64,000 nt of DNA from assembly GCA_947649495.1 (NCBI GenBank), contig CANSRU010000001.1, forward strand, positions 304,837 through 368,836. Direction: 5' to 3'. Of this stretch, positions 44,178 through 52,564 are shown in pieces (position 1 is the first letter of the stretch; each line of letters begins with the position of its first letter). The notes beneath the pieces were generated by a model. The model searched no databases, was not told the DNA's origin, and saw only the letters and a program-made list of their open reading frames with translations. This DNA comes from an uncultured Porphyromonadaceae bacterium. GTDB lineage: Bacteria > Bacteroidota > Bacteroidia > Bacteroidales > Muribaculaceae. The position numbers and the translations under genes were made by a program.

Positions 44178-44180
44178 TGA

Positions 44181-44213
44181 CAAATATACGAATAAGTTGA
44201 GAGCAAATGCAAA
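44181..44213 (-). promoter_or_regulatory. Promoter of the leader RNA / LRR gene
   Basis: On the minus strand TTTG (44210-44213), 21 bases, then TATATTTG (44181-44188): a good match to the Bacteroidetes promoter consensus, about 370 bases before the LRR start codon. Confidence 0.65.
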
Positions 44214-44319
44214 TAAATCTACATTTTACCAAACGAGAGTATATTGGACAACGCCAGATATACCCACGACATTCAACAAAAAACTTCATCCAATGTCGAC
44301 TGCAAAGCCTGTTCGCTTT

Positions 44320-44667
44320 TCAGAGAAAAGACGCCACCTTGCGTATTCGATTAATCCGCTCCATAAATGAGGGGTCGGACTTAGCGATTTGCTTATTATA
44401 GTCAGATTGCAGGCGAAGCCATAGATCCGCCTCTATTCCAAGTGCAGCTTCAAGCAGAAGGGCATACTCAGTAGTGACAGCTCTTTTACCATTAAGCACA
44501 GCATTGAGCACAGATGCCGGAATTCCTATTTCAGCAGCCAGCTCTTTTTGAGATATGCCACGGTATTCTATTTCATCCTTAATCATTTCGCCCGGGTGGA
44601 TAGGCTGACTCGGATCAAGATTATTGGCAATCATTTCGGGATTTATTCCATCTACTCTTATATACAT
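44320..44667 (-). CDS. higA: HigA family antitoxin
   Basis: A 115-residue antitoxin and autorepressor. It has the HigA-type opening IHPGEMIKDEIEYRGISQKELAAEIGIPASVLNAVLNGKR, a helix-turn-helix of the XRE class at about residues 24-65. It would neutralise HigB and repress the operon by binding the palindrome upstream. It follows the toxin gene by 6 bases, the usual toxin-first order of higBA. Confidence 0.93.
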   Translation of the reverse strand: MYIRVDGINPEMIANNLDPSQPIHPGEMIKDEIEYRGISQKELAAEIGIPASVLNAVLNGKRAVTTEYALLLEAALGIEADLWLRLQSDYNKQIAKSDPSFMERINRIRKVASFL

Positions 44668-44673
44668 GGCTAC

Positions 44674-44991
44674 TCACTTATAATGGTTCGACAGTTCAAC
44701 AACATTGCAGATAGTCAATATCGGCTCCTTTTCATTTCGTGTTACCGTGAACTCTATTCTGTACCGGTCGTTTACCCTTACAGAACTCCTACCGGCCTTG
44801 TCACCGGACAGGACTTCATAGCTAAGGGAACGAATCTGCCAGAGAGCCTCTATGGACGATGCCCCTATCAAAAACCGTATGGCTTTCTGATAGCGCCTCA
44901 CAATATCAGGTTGGTAGCGGTGCTTCTTGTCACTACACCTCCCCTCCTCATACAGTTGGCGAAGATAATCGTCTTCGTAGGTAACTATCAT
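44674..44991 (-). CDS. higB: HigB/RelE-like toxin (mRNA interferase)
   Basis: A 105-residue RelE/ParE-fold toxin that, by family, cleaves mRNA on the ribosome. The IRSLSYEVLSGDKAGRSSVRVNDRYRIEFTV region is characteristic: basic residues and the tyrosine lie on the active-site sheet. It is the first gene of the operon, with a -7 box 25 bases upstream and a 22-base palindrome covering the -33 position. Confidence 0.92.
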   Translation of the reverse strand: MIVTYEDDYLRQLYEEGRCSDKKHRYQPDIVRRYQKAIRFLIGASSIEALWQIRSLSYEVLSGDKAGRSSVRVNDRYRIEFTVTRNEKEPILTICNVVELSNHYK

Positions 44992-45016
44992 ATATTCACA
45001 TTTTCTGTTAACGTTA

Positions 45017-45058
45017 CAAAGTTAGCAATAGTTTTCAAATTATCAAATTTGATAATTT
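45017..45058 (-). promoter_or_regulatory. higBA promoter with operator palindrome
   Basis: TAACTTTG (45017-45024, minus strand) has TTTG 19 bases upstream at 45044-45047. That -33 element lies inside the perfect 22-base palindrome AAATTATCAAA/TTTGATAATTT (45037-45058), the likely HigA operator. Confidence 0.75.
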
Positions 45059-45091
45059 TTGACTCAACTCTGGCGGCGCTCTATCCAGCTA

Positions 45092-45122
45092 TTGGTTTTG
45101 TCGGGGAAAAGTTGTAACTTTG
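45092..45122 (+). promoter_or_regulatory. Promoter of the rplY-pth-hslR operon
   Basis: TTGG (45092-45095), 19 bases, then TAACTTTG (45115-45122), 89 bases before the rplY start codon. Confidence 0.65.
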
Positions 45123-45211
45123 CAACCGCTTTTTAGCATCCCTCGCGTGTGATGGGAAATTAAGGAGCAACAACTTAATTTTTAGTAACACATTTATTAT
45201 TTTTCAAGACA

Positions 45212-45868
45212 ATGAAAACTTATCAGCTCACTGCCGAACCCCGTACTGACCTCGGCAAGAAGGCCGCAAAGGCTCTCCGTAAAGAAAACAAAATCCCCGT
45301 GGTGCTCAACGGCGGCGAAATCATCACCCTCCCCTATGCCGGAACTCTCCGCGAAGGTGAAAAGGTGGTTGAAATAGGCAATGGCAAGGGTCTCATAACC
45401 ACTGACCTCGCTGTAACACAGGACTCTGTGCGCAACCTCATCTACACTCCCGACATTTTCGCCATCGAGCTCGACATCCACGGCGAAAAGCGCATGGCTG
45501 TGCTCAAAGACATACAGTTCCATCCGGTAAAGGACACCATCCTTCACATGGACCTTCTCGAAGTTAACGAGAACAAGCCCGTGGCTATCGAAGTTCCTGT
45601 TAAACTCGAAGGTCACGCCGAAGGTGTTAAAGCCGGTGGTAAGCTCACCCTCTCAATGAAGAAAATCCGCGTTAAAGCTCCCTACACCCAGATACCCGAA
45701 CGCGTTGTGATTAATGTTGACCACCTCGGTCTGGGCAAGACCCTCCAGATTGGCGAACTCCATTTCGAAGGCCTCGAACTGATGAACGCCAAGAACGCTG
45801 TGGTTTGCGCCGTTCAGCTCACCCGTGCCGCTCGTGGTGCTGCCGCTGCTGCCGCCGCCGGCAAGTAA
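45212..45868 (+). CDS. rplY: 50S ribosomal protein L25 (Ctc form)
   Basis: A 218-residue long-form L25 (TL5/CTC type) that binds 5S rRNA through its N-terminal domain and carries an extra C-terminal beta domain. The [28 protein letters not shown] start and [21 protein letters not shown] are typical. The tail is a run of alanines and glycines ending in lysine. The 90-base leader contains no clear regulatory stem. It is followed after 37 bases by pth, a conserved pairing in bacteria. Confidence 0.95.
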   Translation: MKTYQLTAEPRTDLGKKAAKALRKENKIPVVLNGGEIITLPYAGTLREGEKVVEIGNGKGLITTDLAVTQDSVRNLIYTPDIFAIELDIHGEKRMAVLKDIQFHPVKDTILHMDLLEVNENKPVAIEVPVKLEGHAEGVKAGGKLTLSMKKIRVKAPYTQIPERVVINVDHLGLGKTLQIGELHFEGLELMNAKNAVVCAVQLTRAARGAAAAAAAGK

Positions 45869-45905
45869 TGAACAGCTTAACGCAATAATAAGCCTTATAG
45901 CGATT

Positions 45906-46469
45906 ATGAAATATCTTATTGTGGGCTTGGGCAATATCGGTGACGAATACCGCAACACCCGCCACAACATAGGATTTATGATATTGGATGCCTTTGCCGA
46001 GGCATCCAATATTTCTTTTGCCACCGAACGCTACGGCGATGTGGCCCGCGTGCGCGTAAAGAACAAGCAGCTCGTGCTGCTCAAGCCGTCGACCTACATG
46101 AATCTCAGCGGCAACGCCGTGCGCTACTGGAAAGAGAAAGAGAATGTGGACATAGACCACATACTTGTGCTTGTCGACGACCTGGCCCTGCCCTTCGGCG
46201 CCGTCCGCATCAAGCCGCGCGGCAGCGATGCCGGCCACAATGGTCTGAAAAATATAGCACAGATGCTCGGCACCGACGCATATCCACGCCTGCGTTTCGG
46301 CATAGGCAACGACTTTCCGCGCGGATGCCAGGTGGACTACGTGCTCGGCCACTTCACCCTCGACCAGCGGCAACAACTGCCCACACGGATAGATGTGGCC
46401 ATTGATGCGCTGAAAACATTCTGCCTTGCAGGCATACAGACCGCAATGAACACCTATAATAATAAATAG
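45906..46469 (+). CDS. pth: Peptidyl-tRNA hydrolase
   Basis: A 187-residue esterase that recycles peptidyl-tRNAs released during translation. The N-terminus [25 protein letters not shown] contains the catalytic asparagine and histidine. [27 protein letters not shown] and [13 protein letters not shown] complete the active site. The start at 45906 is fixed by this conserved N-terminus; the frame is open upstream into rplY. The S4-domain gene starts 2 bases after its stop. Confidence 0.96.
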   Translation: MKYLIVGLGNIGDEYRNTRHNIGFMILDAFAEASNISFATERYGDVARVRVKNKQLVLLKPSTYMNLSGNAVRYWKEKENVDIDHILVLVDDLALPFGAVRIKPRGSDAGHNGLKNIAQMLGTDAYPRLRFGIGNDFPRGCQVDYVLGHFTLDQRQQLPTRIDVAIDALKTFCLAGIQTAMNTYNNK

Positions 46470-46471
46470 CC

Positions 46472-46924
46472 ATGGCAAAAAGCGAGGTTAGGATAGACAA
46501 ATGGCTGTGGGCCGTGCGCATATTCAAGACGCGCACCATAGCCACCGACGCATGCAAGAAAGGGCGTGTGAGCATTGGCGACGCCCTGGCCAAGCCATCG
46601 CGCATGGTAAAGGTGGGCGATGTGGTGAAGGTGCGCAAGCCACCGGTGACATATTCGTTCAAAGTCCTTGCCCTGACCGAAAACAGGCTGGGAGCCAAGC
46701 TCGTGCCGGAATATATGGACAACATCACTCCCCGCAGCGAGCTCGACCTGCTCGAGGTGGTGAAGATAAGTGGATTCATAGACCGCCGCAAGGGCCTCGG
46801 ACGCCCCACCAAGCGCGAGGGACGCGAACTGTCGCGTTTCACCGAACAAGCCTATGGCGACGACCTCGGCTGGGATTTCGACTTCGACGATGATTTCCTA
46901 TCCGACGACGAAACAGAAATTTAA
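46472..46924 (+). CDS. hslR: S4 domain RNA-binding protein (Hsp15 / HslR-like)
   Basis: A 150-residue protein beginning with an S4 RNA-binding domain (VRIDKWLWAVRIFKTRTIATDACKKGRV). It resembles Hsp15, which binds free 50S subunits carrying a nascent chain and helps recycle stalled complexes. The C-terminus is acidic (DDLGWDFDFDDDFLSDDETE), unlike the basic tail of E. coli Hsp15. The gene order rplY-pth-hslR agrees with a ribosome rescue role. Confidence 0.9.
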   Translation: MAKSEVRIDKWLWAVRIFKTRTIATDACKKGRVSIGDALAKPSRMVKVGDVVKVRKPPVTYSFKVLALTENRLGAKLVPEYMDNITPRSELDLLEVVKISGFIDRRKGLGRPTKREGRELSRFTEQAYGDDLGWDFDFDDDFLSDDETEI

Positions 46925-46936
46925 TTCCCGAAAAAC

Positions 46937-46970
46937 AAGCGGCGTTGCACTAAAGCGACGCCGCTTTTAC
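46937..46970 (+). terminator. Terminator of the rplY operon
   Basis: aagcggcgt (46937-46945) pairs perfectly with acgccgctt (46958-46966), followed by TTT and a T-rich tail; the convergent anSME gene ends 16 bases further on. Confidence 0.8.
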
Positions 46971-46985
46971 CTTATAATACAATTA

Positions 46986-48212
46986 TCAAGGGCGGAAACG
47001 GGTCATCACATTGGCCGGCGGACGCCCGGCCGAAAGCTCGGCGGCCATAAAATCCATGTAGGGCGCCACATGGTCGAAGTACATGCGATAGCCCTCGCAT
47101 AGATAATTCAACCCGGGCTCGCCATCGGCTGTGACGGCGATACGGTTTTTCGGGCACTCGCCGTTGCACACCATTGTGTATCGGCACTCGCGACATTGCC
47201 GTGGCAACGAACCGCGCTTGGCCATACCGAACCGCTGCTGCCGCTCGTCTATCATCATCTCTATTATGCTGCGCTCGTGAATATTGCCCAATTTATACTG
47301 CGGGAACACAAAATGGTCGCACGAATACACATCGCCATTGTGCTCCACCACTCCGGCATGCCCGCAGAATGTGGCCATGGTACACACACCCGGCTGCTGT
47401 CCGACCCACCGAGCAAGAGTGGCATCGAAAATCTGCACGAACACCCTGCCCACATCGGCTTTAACCCACTCATCGAACAGCGCGCAAAGGAAACGCCCCC
47501 ACGCCTCAGGGGTGACGGAATGCGGAGTGAGCTCGCCAGTGTCGCCCAATGTGGCAAGACGCCCGGTGTCGCTGCGCCGACGTTCCACTATCGGCGTAAA
47601 CTGTATATACTGGCACCCGATTTCCTTGAAAAACCGGTAAAACTCAAGCGGATATTCCACGTTGTAGTCATTGACCACCGCCATGGCATTCCACTCCACA
47701 CCATACCGCTGCAGAAGCCGAATGCCACGCATCACGCTCTGAAAAGTAGGTTTGCCACCACGTGCACGCCGATATTCATCGTGAAACTCTTGCGGTCCGT
47801 CAATCGAAACCCCGACAAGCCACTGCTCACGGCGCAGAAAGCGCGCCCATTCCTCGGTGATCAACGTTCCGTTGGTCTGGATGCAGTTCATTATCCTACG
47901 CCCCTGGGCATAGCGGCGCTGAAATTCAAGCGCCTTTTCATAAAATGCAATCGGACGCATCATGGCCTCGCCACCATGCCACGTGAACATGACCTCATCG
48001 ACAGTCTGCGCCTCGATATACTGACGCACAAACTCTTCGAGCGTAGCGTCGCTCATGGTCTGCTTAACACCCGGAGTACCCTTCTCGAGATAATAACAAT
48101 ACTCGCATGCTAAATTACATGCCGCCCCGGCCGGCTTGGCCATGAGATACATCACGGAGCCAAACGGATTGGCCACCGATATAGAATTCGTATCTTTAAT
48201 ATCTTTATCCAT
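46986..48212 (-). CDS. Anaerobic sulfatase-maturating enzyme (radical SAM)
   Basis: A 408-residue radical SAM enzyme that converts the active-site Ser or Cys of sulfatases to formylglycine without oxygen. The cluster motif CNLACEYC gives C32, C36 and C39. A SPASM-type C-terminus holds further cysteines (SCDHF, RQCRECRYTMVCNGECPKNR) for two auxiliary clusters. No sulfatase lies in this window; the phosphoethanolamine transferase at 31-32.8 kb uses a threonine nucleophile and is not a substrate. The enzyme implies sulfated glycan use (mucin, glycosaminoglycans) encoded elsewhere. Confidence 0.92.
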   Translation of the reverse strand: MDKDIKDTNSISVANPFGSVMYLMAKPAGAACNLACEYCYYLEKGTPGVKQTMSDATLEEFVRQYIEAQTVDEVMFTWHGGEAMMRPIAFYEKALEFQRRYAQGRRIMNCIQTNGTLITEEWARFLRREQWLVGVSIDGPQEFHDEYRRARGGKPTFQSVMRGIRLLQRYGVEWNAMAVVNDYNVEYPLEFYRFFKEIGCQYIQFTPIVERRRSDTGRLATLGDTGELTPHSVTPEAWGRFLCALFDEWVKADVGRVFVQIFDATLARWVGQQPGVCTMATFCGHAGVVEHNGDVYSCDHFVFPQYKLGNIHERSIIEMMIDERQQRFGMAKRGSLPRQCRECRYTMVCNGECPKNRIAVTADGEPGLNYLCEGYRMYFDHVAPYMDFMAAELSAGRPPANVMTRFRP

Positions 48213-48219
48213 ACAAAAT

Positions 48220-48227
48220 CAAAGATA
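48220..48227 (-). promoter_or_regulatory. -7 box adjacent to the anSME start codon
   Basis: TATCTTTG on the minus strand, with 7 bases between it and the ATG at 48212. If used, the transcript would have almost no leader. Confidence 0.5.
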
Positions 48228-48341
48228 CGAATAAGTTGATAGCAATGCCAAATTTTGGGGGAACATTCCACCGCGGCGCGGCGTTGTAAAAATACAGCGG
48301 ACAATGCCGCAACACTATTTGTTTATCTAAGAGATTCCAAT

Positions 48342-49688
48342 ATGAACACATTCTTTCTGCCGGCCGAAGTGATTCCATCGCACAAGGTGGCTTCGTGGCT
48401 GTTGACCAATATCGATTTAGTGCTTGACAAAATAGGATTGGCGCGCGACAAGACAATTGAAGAGATAATCTATGTGGCGGTGATAGTGGGATTGGCGCTG
48501 TTCATAGGCTGGCTAGTACGCGAGATTATACTGTGGGGCGCCCGGCGCATACTGAAATGGCGACACACCGACACCGGCGAGGAGTTGCTCCGGCAGCACA
48601 TATTGTCGCGATGCAGCCATATAATCCCTCCCCTCGTGATACTCGGCTTGCTTCCGTTTGCGTTCGACACCAAGTCGCAGTTGCTCCACCTGTTCAATCT
48701 CGCTGTGGTCATATACACCATAATAGTGATAACCGTGGCCATCACAGCCGTGATAACATTTGTATGGTCGAGATTCAACAAACGCGAGAATACAAAAAAT
48801 CTGCCCCTGCGCGGCATTCTGAATATATGCAAAGGTGTGGCCTGGACCATTGCATTGATAGTGATTGGCTCAGTGATACTCGATAAATCCCCAGCCGCGT
48901 TGCTCACCGGACTCGGTGCATTTGCCGCCGCCTTGATGTTGATATTCAAAGATACGATTTTAGGCTTCGTGGCCGGTGTGCAGCTATCGCAAAACGACAT
49001 GCTCCGCATAGGCGACTGGATTGTGGTGCCCTCCACCATAGCCAACGGCATAGTTATCGACATGTCGCTTACAGCCGTAAAGGTACAGAACTGGGACAAC
49101 ACTATAGTCACCCTGCCACCCTACACGCTGGTAAGCACATCCTTCCAGAACTGGCGCGGAATGAGCGACAGCGGTTACCGTCTGATAAGCCGTTCGGTGA
49201 TATTCGATGTTGATTCAGTGGTGGCGTGCGACGACGCAATGATACAGTCGGTGGCCAATCTTCCGGGCATGGACGATTTTCTCGGGCGTGTAAAAAAATC
49301 AGGAGCATTCTACGATCCGGGACTTGCCACCGTCAACGGCACCACCCAGACAAATCTCGGTCTGTTCCGCGCCTACATGTGCGAGTATCTGCTCCACCAT
49401 CCACTTATCGGCACCGACCAGCAGATACTGGTGCGCATAATGGTGCCCGACGGCAACGGAATGCCCCTGCAGATCTATTGCTACACCACCACGGCATGGA
49501 CCGCCTATGAGGCTGTGCAGAGTGAAATTTTTGAACACATAGCAGCCATGGCGCCTAAGTTCGGATTGCGGCTGTTCAACAATCCCTCGGGTCGCGATGT
49601 GAAATCTCTCGCGGCATCGCCATCACAGCCGGCAGCCATAGCCGGCATGCAGCAGCCGCAGAACGGCGTACAGAATCAGAACAAGTAA
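48342..49688 (+). CDS. MscS/YbdG family mechanosensitive ion channel
   Basis: A 448-residue inner-membrane channel with five predicted helices in the first 190 residues. The MscS pore and beta domain (LTGLGAFAAALMLIFKDTILGFVAGVQLSQNDMLRIGDWI) follow, then a long C-terminal cytoplasmic domain with an insertion near residues 320-350, as in the YbdG/MscM group. It probably releases solutes under hypo-osmotic stress. The start at 48342 is preferred to 48255. The last 13 bases overlap the end of the convergent barrel-protein gene. The tail is rich in Q, N and P. Confidence 0.9.
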   Translation: MNTFFLPAEVIPSHKVASWLLTNIDLVLDKIGLARDKTIEEIIYVAVIVGLALFIGWLVREIILWGARRILKWRHTDTGEELLRQHILSRCSHIIPPLVILGLLPFAFDTKSQLLHLFNLAVVIYTIIVITVAITAVITFVWSRFNKRENTKNLPLRGILNICKGVAWTIALIVIGSVILDKSPAALLTGLGAFAAALMLIFKDTILGFVAGVQLSQNDMLRIGDWIVVPSTIANGIVIDMSLTAVKVQNWDNTIVTLPPYTLVSTSFQNWRGMSDSGYRLISRSVIFDVDSVVACDDAMIQSVANLPGMDDFLGRVKKSGAFYDPGLATVNGTTQTNLGLFRAYMCEYLLHHPLIGTDQQILVRIMVPDGNGMPLQIYCYTTTAWTAYEAVQSEIFEHIAAMAPKFGLRLFNNPSGRDVKSLAASPSQPAAIAGMQQPQNGVQNQNK

Positions 49689-50296
49689 GCCACGCGTAGT
49701 GACCACGCGATATTTTTGGCCGTAAAGTCGGTGAGCGATTTATCTTTAAGGGCGTAAGTAAGTCCATGGGTATAGCTCACCGACACTTGCCATTTACGCA
49801 TTATCTCAGCACCGATACCGCCCTCTATGCCAATCTCTCCGGCAGCATAATTCATGCAGCTCACACGGTTGTGACCGGCGAGAATACCGATTACAGGGCC
49901 TGCATATACAAACGGAGCCAACTTATCCTCAAAGCCATTGAACTTGGTATATTTGAAACGCAGATGAATCGGGATAGACACATAGTGAAGATAGCTGCGC
50001 TCCGTACCGAGCCCCTGCTCTTCCCACATCTTTCTCTCCCCAAGGTGCATGGTGGCACCGCGCATGTCGTAAAGCAATCCGAAATCAATGCCGAAACCTA
50101 TGCCGGGAAACATCATCTCACCCATTATACCGGCTGAAAAACCTAGGTTTTTATCAACCGACATCAGATTCTGCTCAAACGACAGATCAGTGTAGCTCAC
50201 ACTCGCCGTAGGGCCATAGCGGAACTGCGCCGAGGCATTGGACACACCGATTATAGACATCAATATTATTATTGCCGAAAAGACTTTGCGATTCAT
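49676..50296 (-). CDS. Small outer-membrane beta-barrel protein (porin family / OmpX-like)
   Basis: A 206-residue protein starting at 50296 with a signal peptide (MNRKVFSAIIILMSIIGVSNASA) and an eight-strand barrel pattern: FRYGPTASVSYTDLSF, GFSAGIMGEMMFPGIGFGID, LHYVSIPIHLRFKYT and a C-terminal LRVAYLF ending in phenylalanine. It matches the outer-membrane beta-barrel/porin_PbtA-like group of Bacteroidetes, whose roles are mostly unknown. It converges on and overlaps the MscS gene by 13 bases. Confidence 0.8.
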   Translation of the reverse strand: MNRKVFSAIIILMSIIGVSNASAQFRYGPTASVSYTDLSFEQNLMSVDKNLGFSAGIMGEMMFPGIGFGIDFGLLYDMRGATMHLGERKMWEEQGLGTERSYLHYVSIPIHLRFKYTKFNGFEDKLAPFVYAGPVIGILAGHNRVSCMNYAAGEIGIEGGIGAEIMRKWQVSVSYTHGLTYALKDKSLTDFTAKNIAWSLRVAYLF

Positions 50297-50320
50297 AACT
50301 TTTTCCTTGATTATTTCAGG

Positions 50321-50328
50321 CAAAGGTA
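50321..50328 (-). promoter_or_regulatory. -7 box of the small barrel gene
   Basis: TACCTTTG on the minus strand, 24 bases before the start codon at 50296. Confidence 0.55.
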
Positions 50329-50341
50329 GTGATTATTTTGT

Positions 50342-50349
50342 TAACTTTG
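50342..50349 (+). promoter_or_regulatory. -7 box of gpmI
   Basis: TAACTTTG, 49 bases before the gpmI start codon; it is divergent from the barrel gene promoter only 13 bases away. Confidence 0.65.
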
Positions 50350-50398
50350 CACCTGCAAACCATTTTAACGCAATTTCAAACATAAACACTGAAATACA

Positions 50399-51913
50399 AT
50401 GGCAAAGAAAGCATTACTGATGATACTTGACGGATGGGGCATAGGCAACCATTCCAAAAGCGATGTGATATACTCAACCCCCACCCCCTACTGGGACTAT
50501 CTGTTGGCCAACTATCCCCACTCGCAGCTCCAGGCGAGCGGTGAGAATGTAGGATTGCCTGACGGACAGATGGGCAACTCCGAGGTAGGCCACCTCAACA
50601 TAGGTGCCGGCCGCGTGGTATATCAGGACCTCGTGAAAATCAACAAGGCCTGCACCGACGGCTCCATTCTGGAAAATCCTGAGATAAAGAGCGCTTTCAC
50701 CTACGCCAAAGAAAACGGCAAGGCCATCCACTTCATGGGTCTGACATCTGACGGCGGTGTGCACTCATCGCTCGACCACCTCTTCGCGCTTTGCGACATA
50801 GCAAAACACTACGGTCTTGAGAAAGTCTACATCCACTGCTTCATGGACGGCCGCGACACCGACCCCCGCAGCGGAAAAGGATTCATCGAACAGCTTCAGG
50901 CCCATTGCGACAAATCGGCCGGACAGATAGCGTCAATCGTCGGCCGTTACTACGCCATGGACCGCGACAAACGTTGGGAACGCGTGAAAGTGGCCTACGA
51001 CCTTCTTGTGAAAGGTGAAGGCGAGCAGGCCACCGACATGGCTCAGGCAGTGCAGCAGTCGTACGACGCCGATGTAACCGACGAATTCATCAAACCGATT
51101 CACAACGCCAATGTCGACGGAACCATAAAAGAGGGCGATGCCGTTATATTCTTCAACTACCGCAACGACCGCGCCAAGGAACTCACCGTAGTGCTCACCC
51201 AGCACGACATGCCCGAAGCAGGCATGACCACCATTCCGGGATTGCAGTACTATTGCATGACCCCTTACGATGCATCATTTACCGGCGTACACATCCTGTT
51301 CGACAAAGAAAATGTGAACAACACATTGGGCGAATATCTGTCGTCGCTCGACAAAAAGCAGCTCCATATCGCCGAGACAGAGAAATACGCACACGTTACT
51401 TTCTTCTTCAACGGCGGTCGTGAAGCCCCCTACGAAGGTGAGGAACGCATACTTGTGGCCTCGCCCAAAGTGGCCACCTACGACCTCCAGCCCGAGATGA
51501 GTGCATTTGAAGTCCGCGACAAGCTTGTTGAGGCTATCCGTTCGCAGGAATTCGACTTTATAGTTGTAAACTATGCCAACGGCGACATGGTAGGCCACAC
51601 CGGTGTATACGAAGCCATCGAAAAAGCAGTCAAGGCTGTTGACCAATGCGTGCGCGACACCGTGGAAGCCGCTAAGGAAGCCGACTACGAAGTGATTATC
51701 ATAGCTGACCACGGCAATGCCGACAACGCGGTTAACGCCGACGGCACCCCCAACACAGCCCACTCACTCAATCCGGTTCCGTGCATCTATGTGACCAACC
51801 GTAAGGATGCCACTGTTGAAAACGGCAAATTGGCCGATGTAGCCCCCTCGATTCTTTCCATAATGGGTCTGCCCCAGCCTGAAGAGATGACAGGACACTC
51901 GCTCTTGAAATAA
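50399..51913 (+). CDS. gpmI: 2,3-bisphosphoglycerate-independent phosphoglycerate mutase
   Basis: A 504-residue manganese enzyme that interconverts 3- and 2-phosphoglycerate in glycolysis. [17 protein letters not shown] is at the start and [17 protein letters not shown] carries the phosphorylated serine. The later metal-binding segments are [15 protein letters not shown] and [10 protein letters not shown]. The length is normal. It is a single gene with its own promoter and a strong terminator. Confidence 0.97.
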   Translation: MAKKALLMILDGWGIGNHSKSDVIYSTPTPYWDYLLANYPHSQLQASGENVGLPDGQMGNSEVGHLNIGAGRVVYQDLVKINKACTDGSILENPEIKSAFTYAKENGKAIHFMGLTSDGGVHSSLDHLFALCDIAKHYGLEKVYIHCFMDGRDTDPRSGKGFIEQLQAHCDKSAGQIASIVGRYYAMDRDKRWERVKVAYDLLVKGEGEQATDMAQAVQQSYDADVTDEFIKPIHNANVDGTIKEGDAVIFFNYRNDRAKELTVVLTQHDMPEAGMTTIPGLQYYCMTPYDASFTGVHILFDKENVNNTLGEYLSSLDKKQLHIAETEKYAHVTFFFNGGREAPYEGEERILVASPKVATYDLQPEMSAFEVRDKLVEAIRSQEFDFIVVNYANGDMVGHTGVYEAIEKAVKAVDQCVRDTVEAAKEADYEVIIIADHGNADNAVNADGTPNTAHSLNPVPCIYVTNRKDATVENGKLADVAPSILSIMGLPQPEEMTGHSLLK

Positions 51914-51944
51914 GATATATCCAATTCCCATTTTATATTCCCCT

Positions 51945-51983
51945 AACCCGGCCTGCCGCGCGATGCTGCGGGCCGGGTTTTTC
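51945..51983 (+). terminator. Terminator of gpmI
   Basis: aacccggcc (51945-51953) and ggccgggtt (51971-51979) pair perfectly, followed by TTTTTC. Confidence 0.9.
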
Positions 51984-52159
51984 ATTATAGTAAACCAATG
52001 TTAACGCCCGACATTCACATATCGCATACCATACACGCCAACACAATGACATATTGCCACCAAAAACCACCAAAAACCGCAGTTTGCCACCATTTATGCC
52101 ATTAAAAACACATTCTACTGCAAAATAACGTTAAAAATACACATTTTTCTAACCATATA
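51984..52159. other. AT-rich intergenic stretch with short direct repeats
   Basis: No gene is visible. It contains two adjacent copies of ccaccaaaaa (52057-52076) and a related gccacc further on, and leads into the promoter of the short RNA at 52.2 kb. Confidence 0.5.
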
Positions 52160-52191
52160 TTTGCATGGTTCAATAAACACGCGTACATTTG
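52160..52191 (+). promoter_or_regulatory. Promoter of the 52.2-kb short RNA
   Basis: TTTG (52160-52163), exactly 20 bases, then TACATTTG (52184-52191): a full consensus match. Confidence 0.7.
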
Positions 52192-52195
52192 CAAT

Positions 52196-52264
52196 GTGTT
52201 TTTCATGGTATTAGATTTAAGGTTAACTAAGGTTGATTGTCGGGAGACAATCAATTTTTTTTTT
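52196..52264 (+). ncRNA. Short terminated transcript, candidate sRNA
   Basis: A consensus promoter is followed within about 70 bases by a textbook terminator: TTGATTGTC (52233-52241), a GGGA loop, GACAATCAA (52246-52254) and ten T residues (52255-52264). There is no start codon with a useful frame in between. The 5' part contains CATGGTATTAGATTTAAGG and TTAAC, AT-rich and unpaired. From memory this kind of element recurs in Bacteroidales intergenic regions, but I cannot name a family. It could be a free sRNA or a premature-termination leader for blaI 300 bases downstream. Confidence 0.6.
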
Positions 52265-52460
52265 GCATATACCCATCCCCTACTGACACATCTGCGGACT
52301 AATTGCAAAAAAGCAGGCTGAAATTGACATTTGTACTGTTCAGAACTATCCGCTATTGTTTGTCAAACATAGATTTGATACAACCCTATATTGATTCCAA
52401 ACCCATTGGAACATCCGGAATAAACCATTACACAATCCCGATTAATCGTTAACAAACATT
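52265..52460. other. Intergenic stretch without recognised features
   Basis: About 200 AT-rich bases between the short RNA and the blaI operators; I see no gene, hairpin or promoter match here. Confidence 0.5.
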
Positions 52461-52530
52461 AAAACTAAAGAATTAGTTTTGAAAACTAAATTTTTAGTTA
52501 TTACTTTGCGTCAGAACTAAAGAATTAGTT
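52461..52530 (+). promoter_or_regulatory. Three phased BlaI-type operators
   Basis: The dyad AACTAA-N4-TTAGTT occurs three times: 52463-52478, 52484-52499 and 52515-52530. Their starts are 21 and 31 bases apart, that is two and three helical turns, so all face the same side of the DNA. A TTACTTTG -7-like element (52501-52508) lies between the second and third copies. Confidence 0.75.
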
Positions 52531-52564
52531 ACAGTAATACTAACAGCCCATACACCCATTTGAT

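Larger units (their letters stand above)
43871..44178 (-). ncRNA. Structured leader RNA of unknown class upstream of the LRR surface-protein gene
   Basis: This stretch has no credible gene but folds strongly when read on the minus strand. The 5' hairpin pairs 44174-44177 with 44146-44149. The domain helices are GCAAC/GTTGC (44055-44059 with 43978-43982) and GATGCC/GGCATC (44045-44050 with 43983-43988), enclosing the GTATCTC/GAGATAT hairpin (44007-44013 with 43996-44002). A 15-bp bulged hairpin (43950-43964 with 43919-43934) follows. Its loop pairs over 10 bases (43936-43945) with 44068-44077 upstream. Two plus-strand A/C mismatches become G-U pairs on the minus strand, which fixes the orientation. 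A promoter precedes it and a terminator ends it. The family was not recognised. Confidence 0.6.

Noticed and set aside
44207..44401. Short plus-strand frame overlapping higA
   Set aside because: It overlaps the end of higA in antisense and the leader promoter, with no supporting features.
52102..52308. 68-residue minus-strand frame between gpmI and blaI
   Set aside because: It runs antisense through the short RNA and its promoter and looks like random AT-rich translation.
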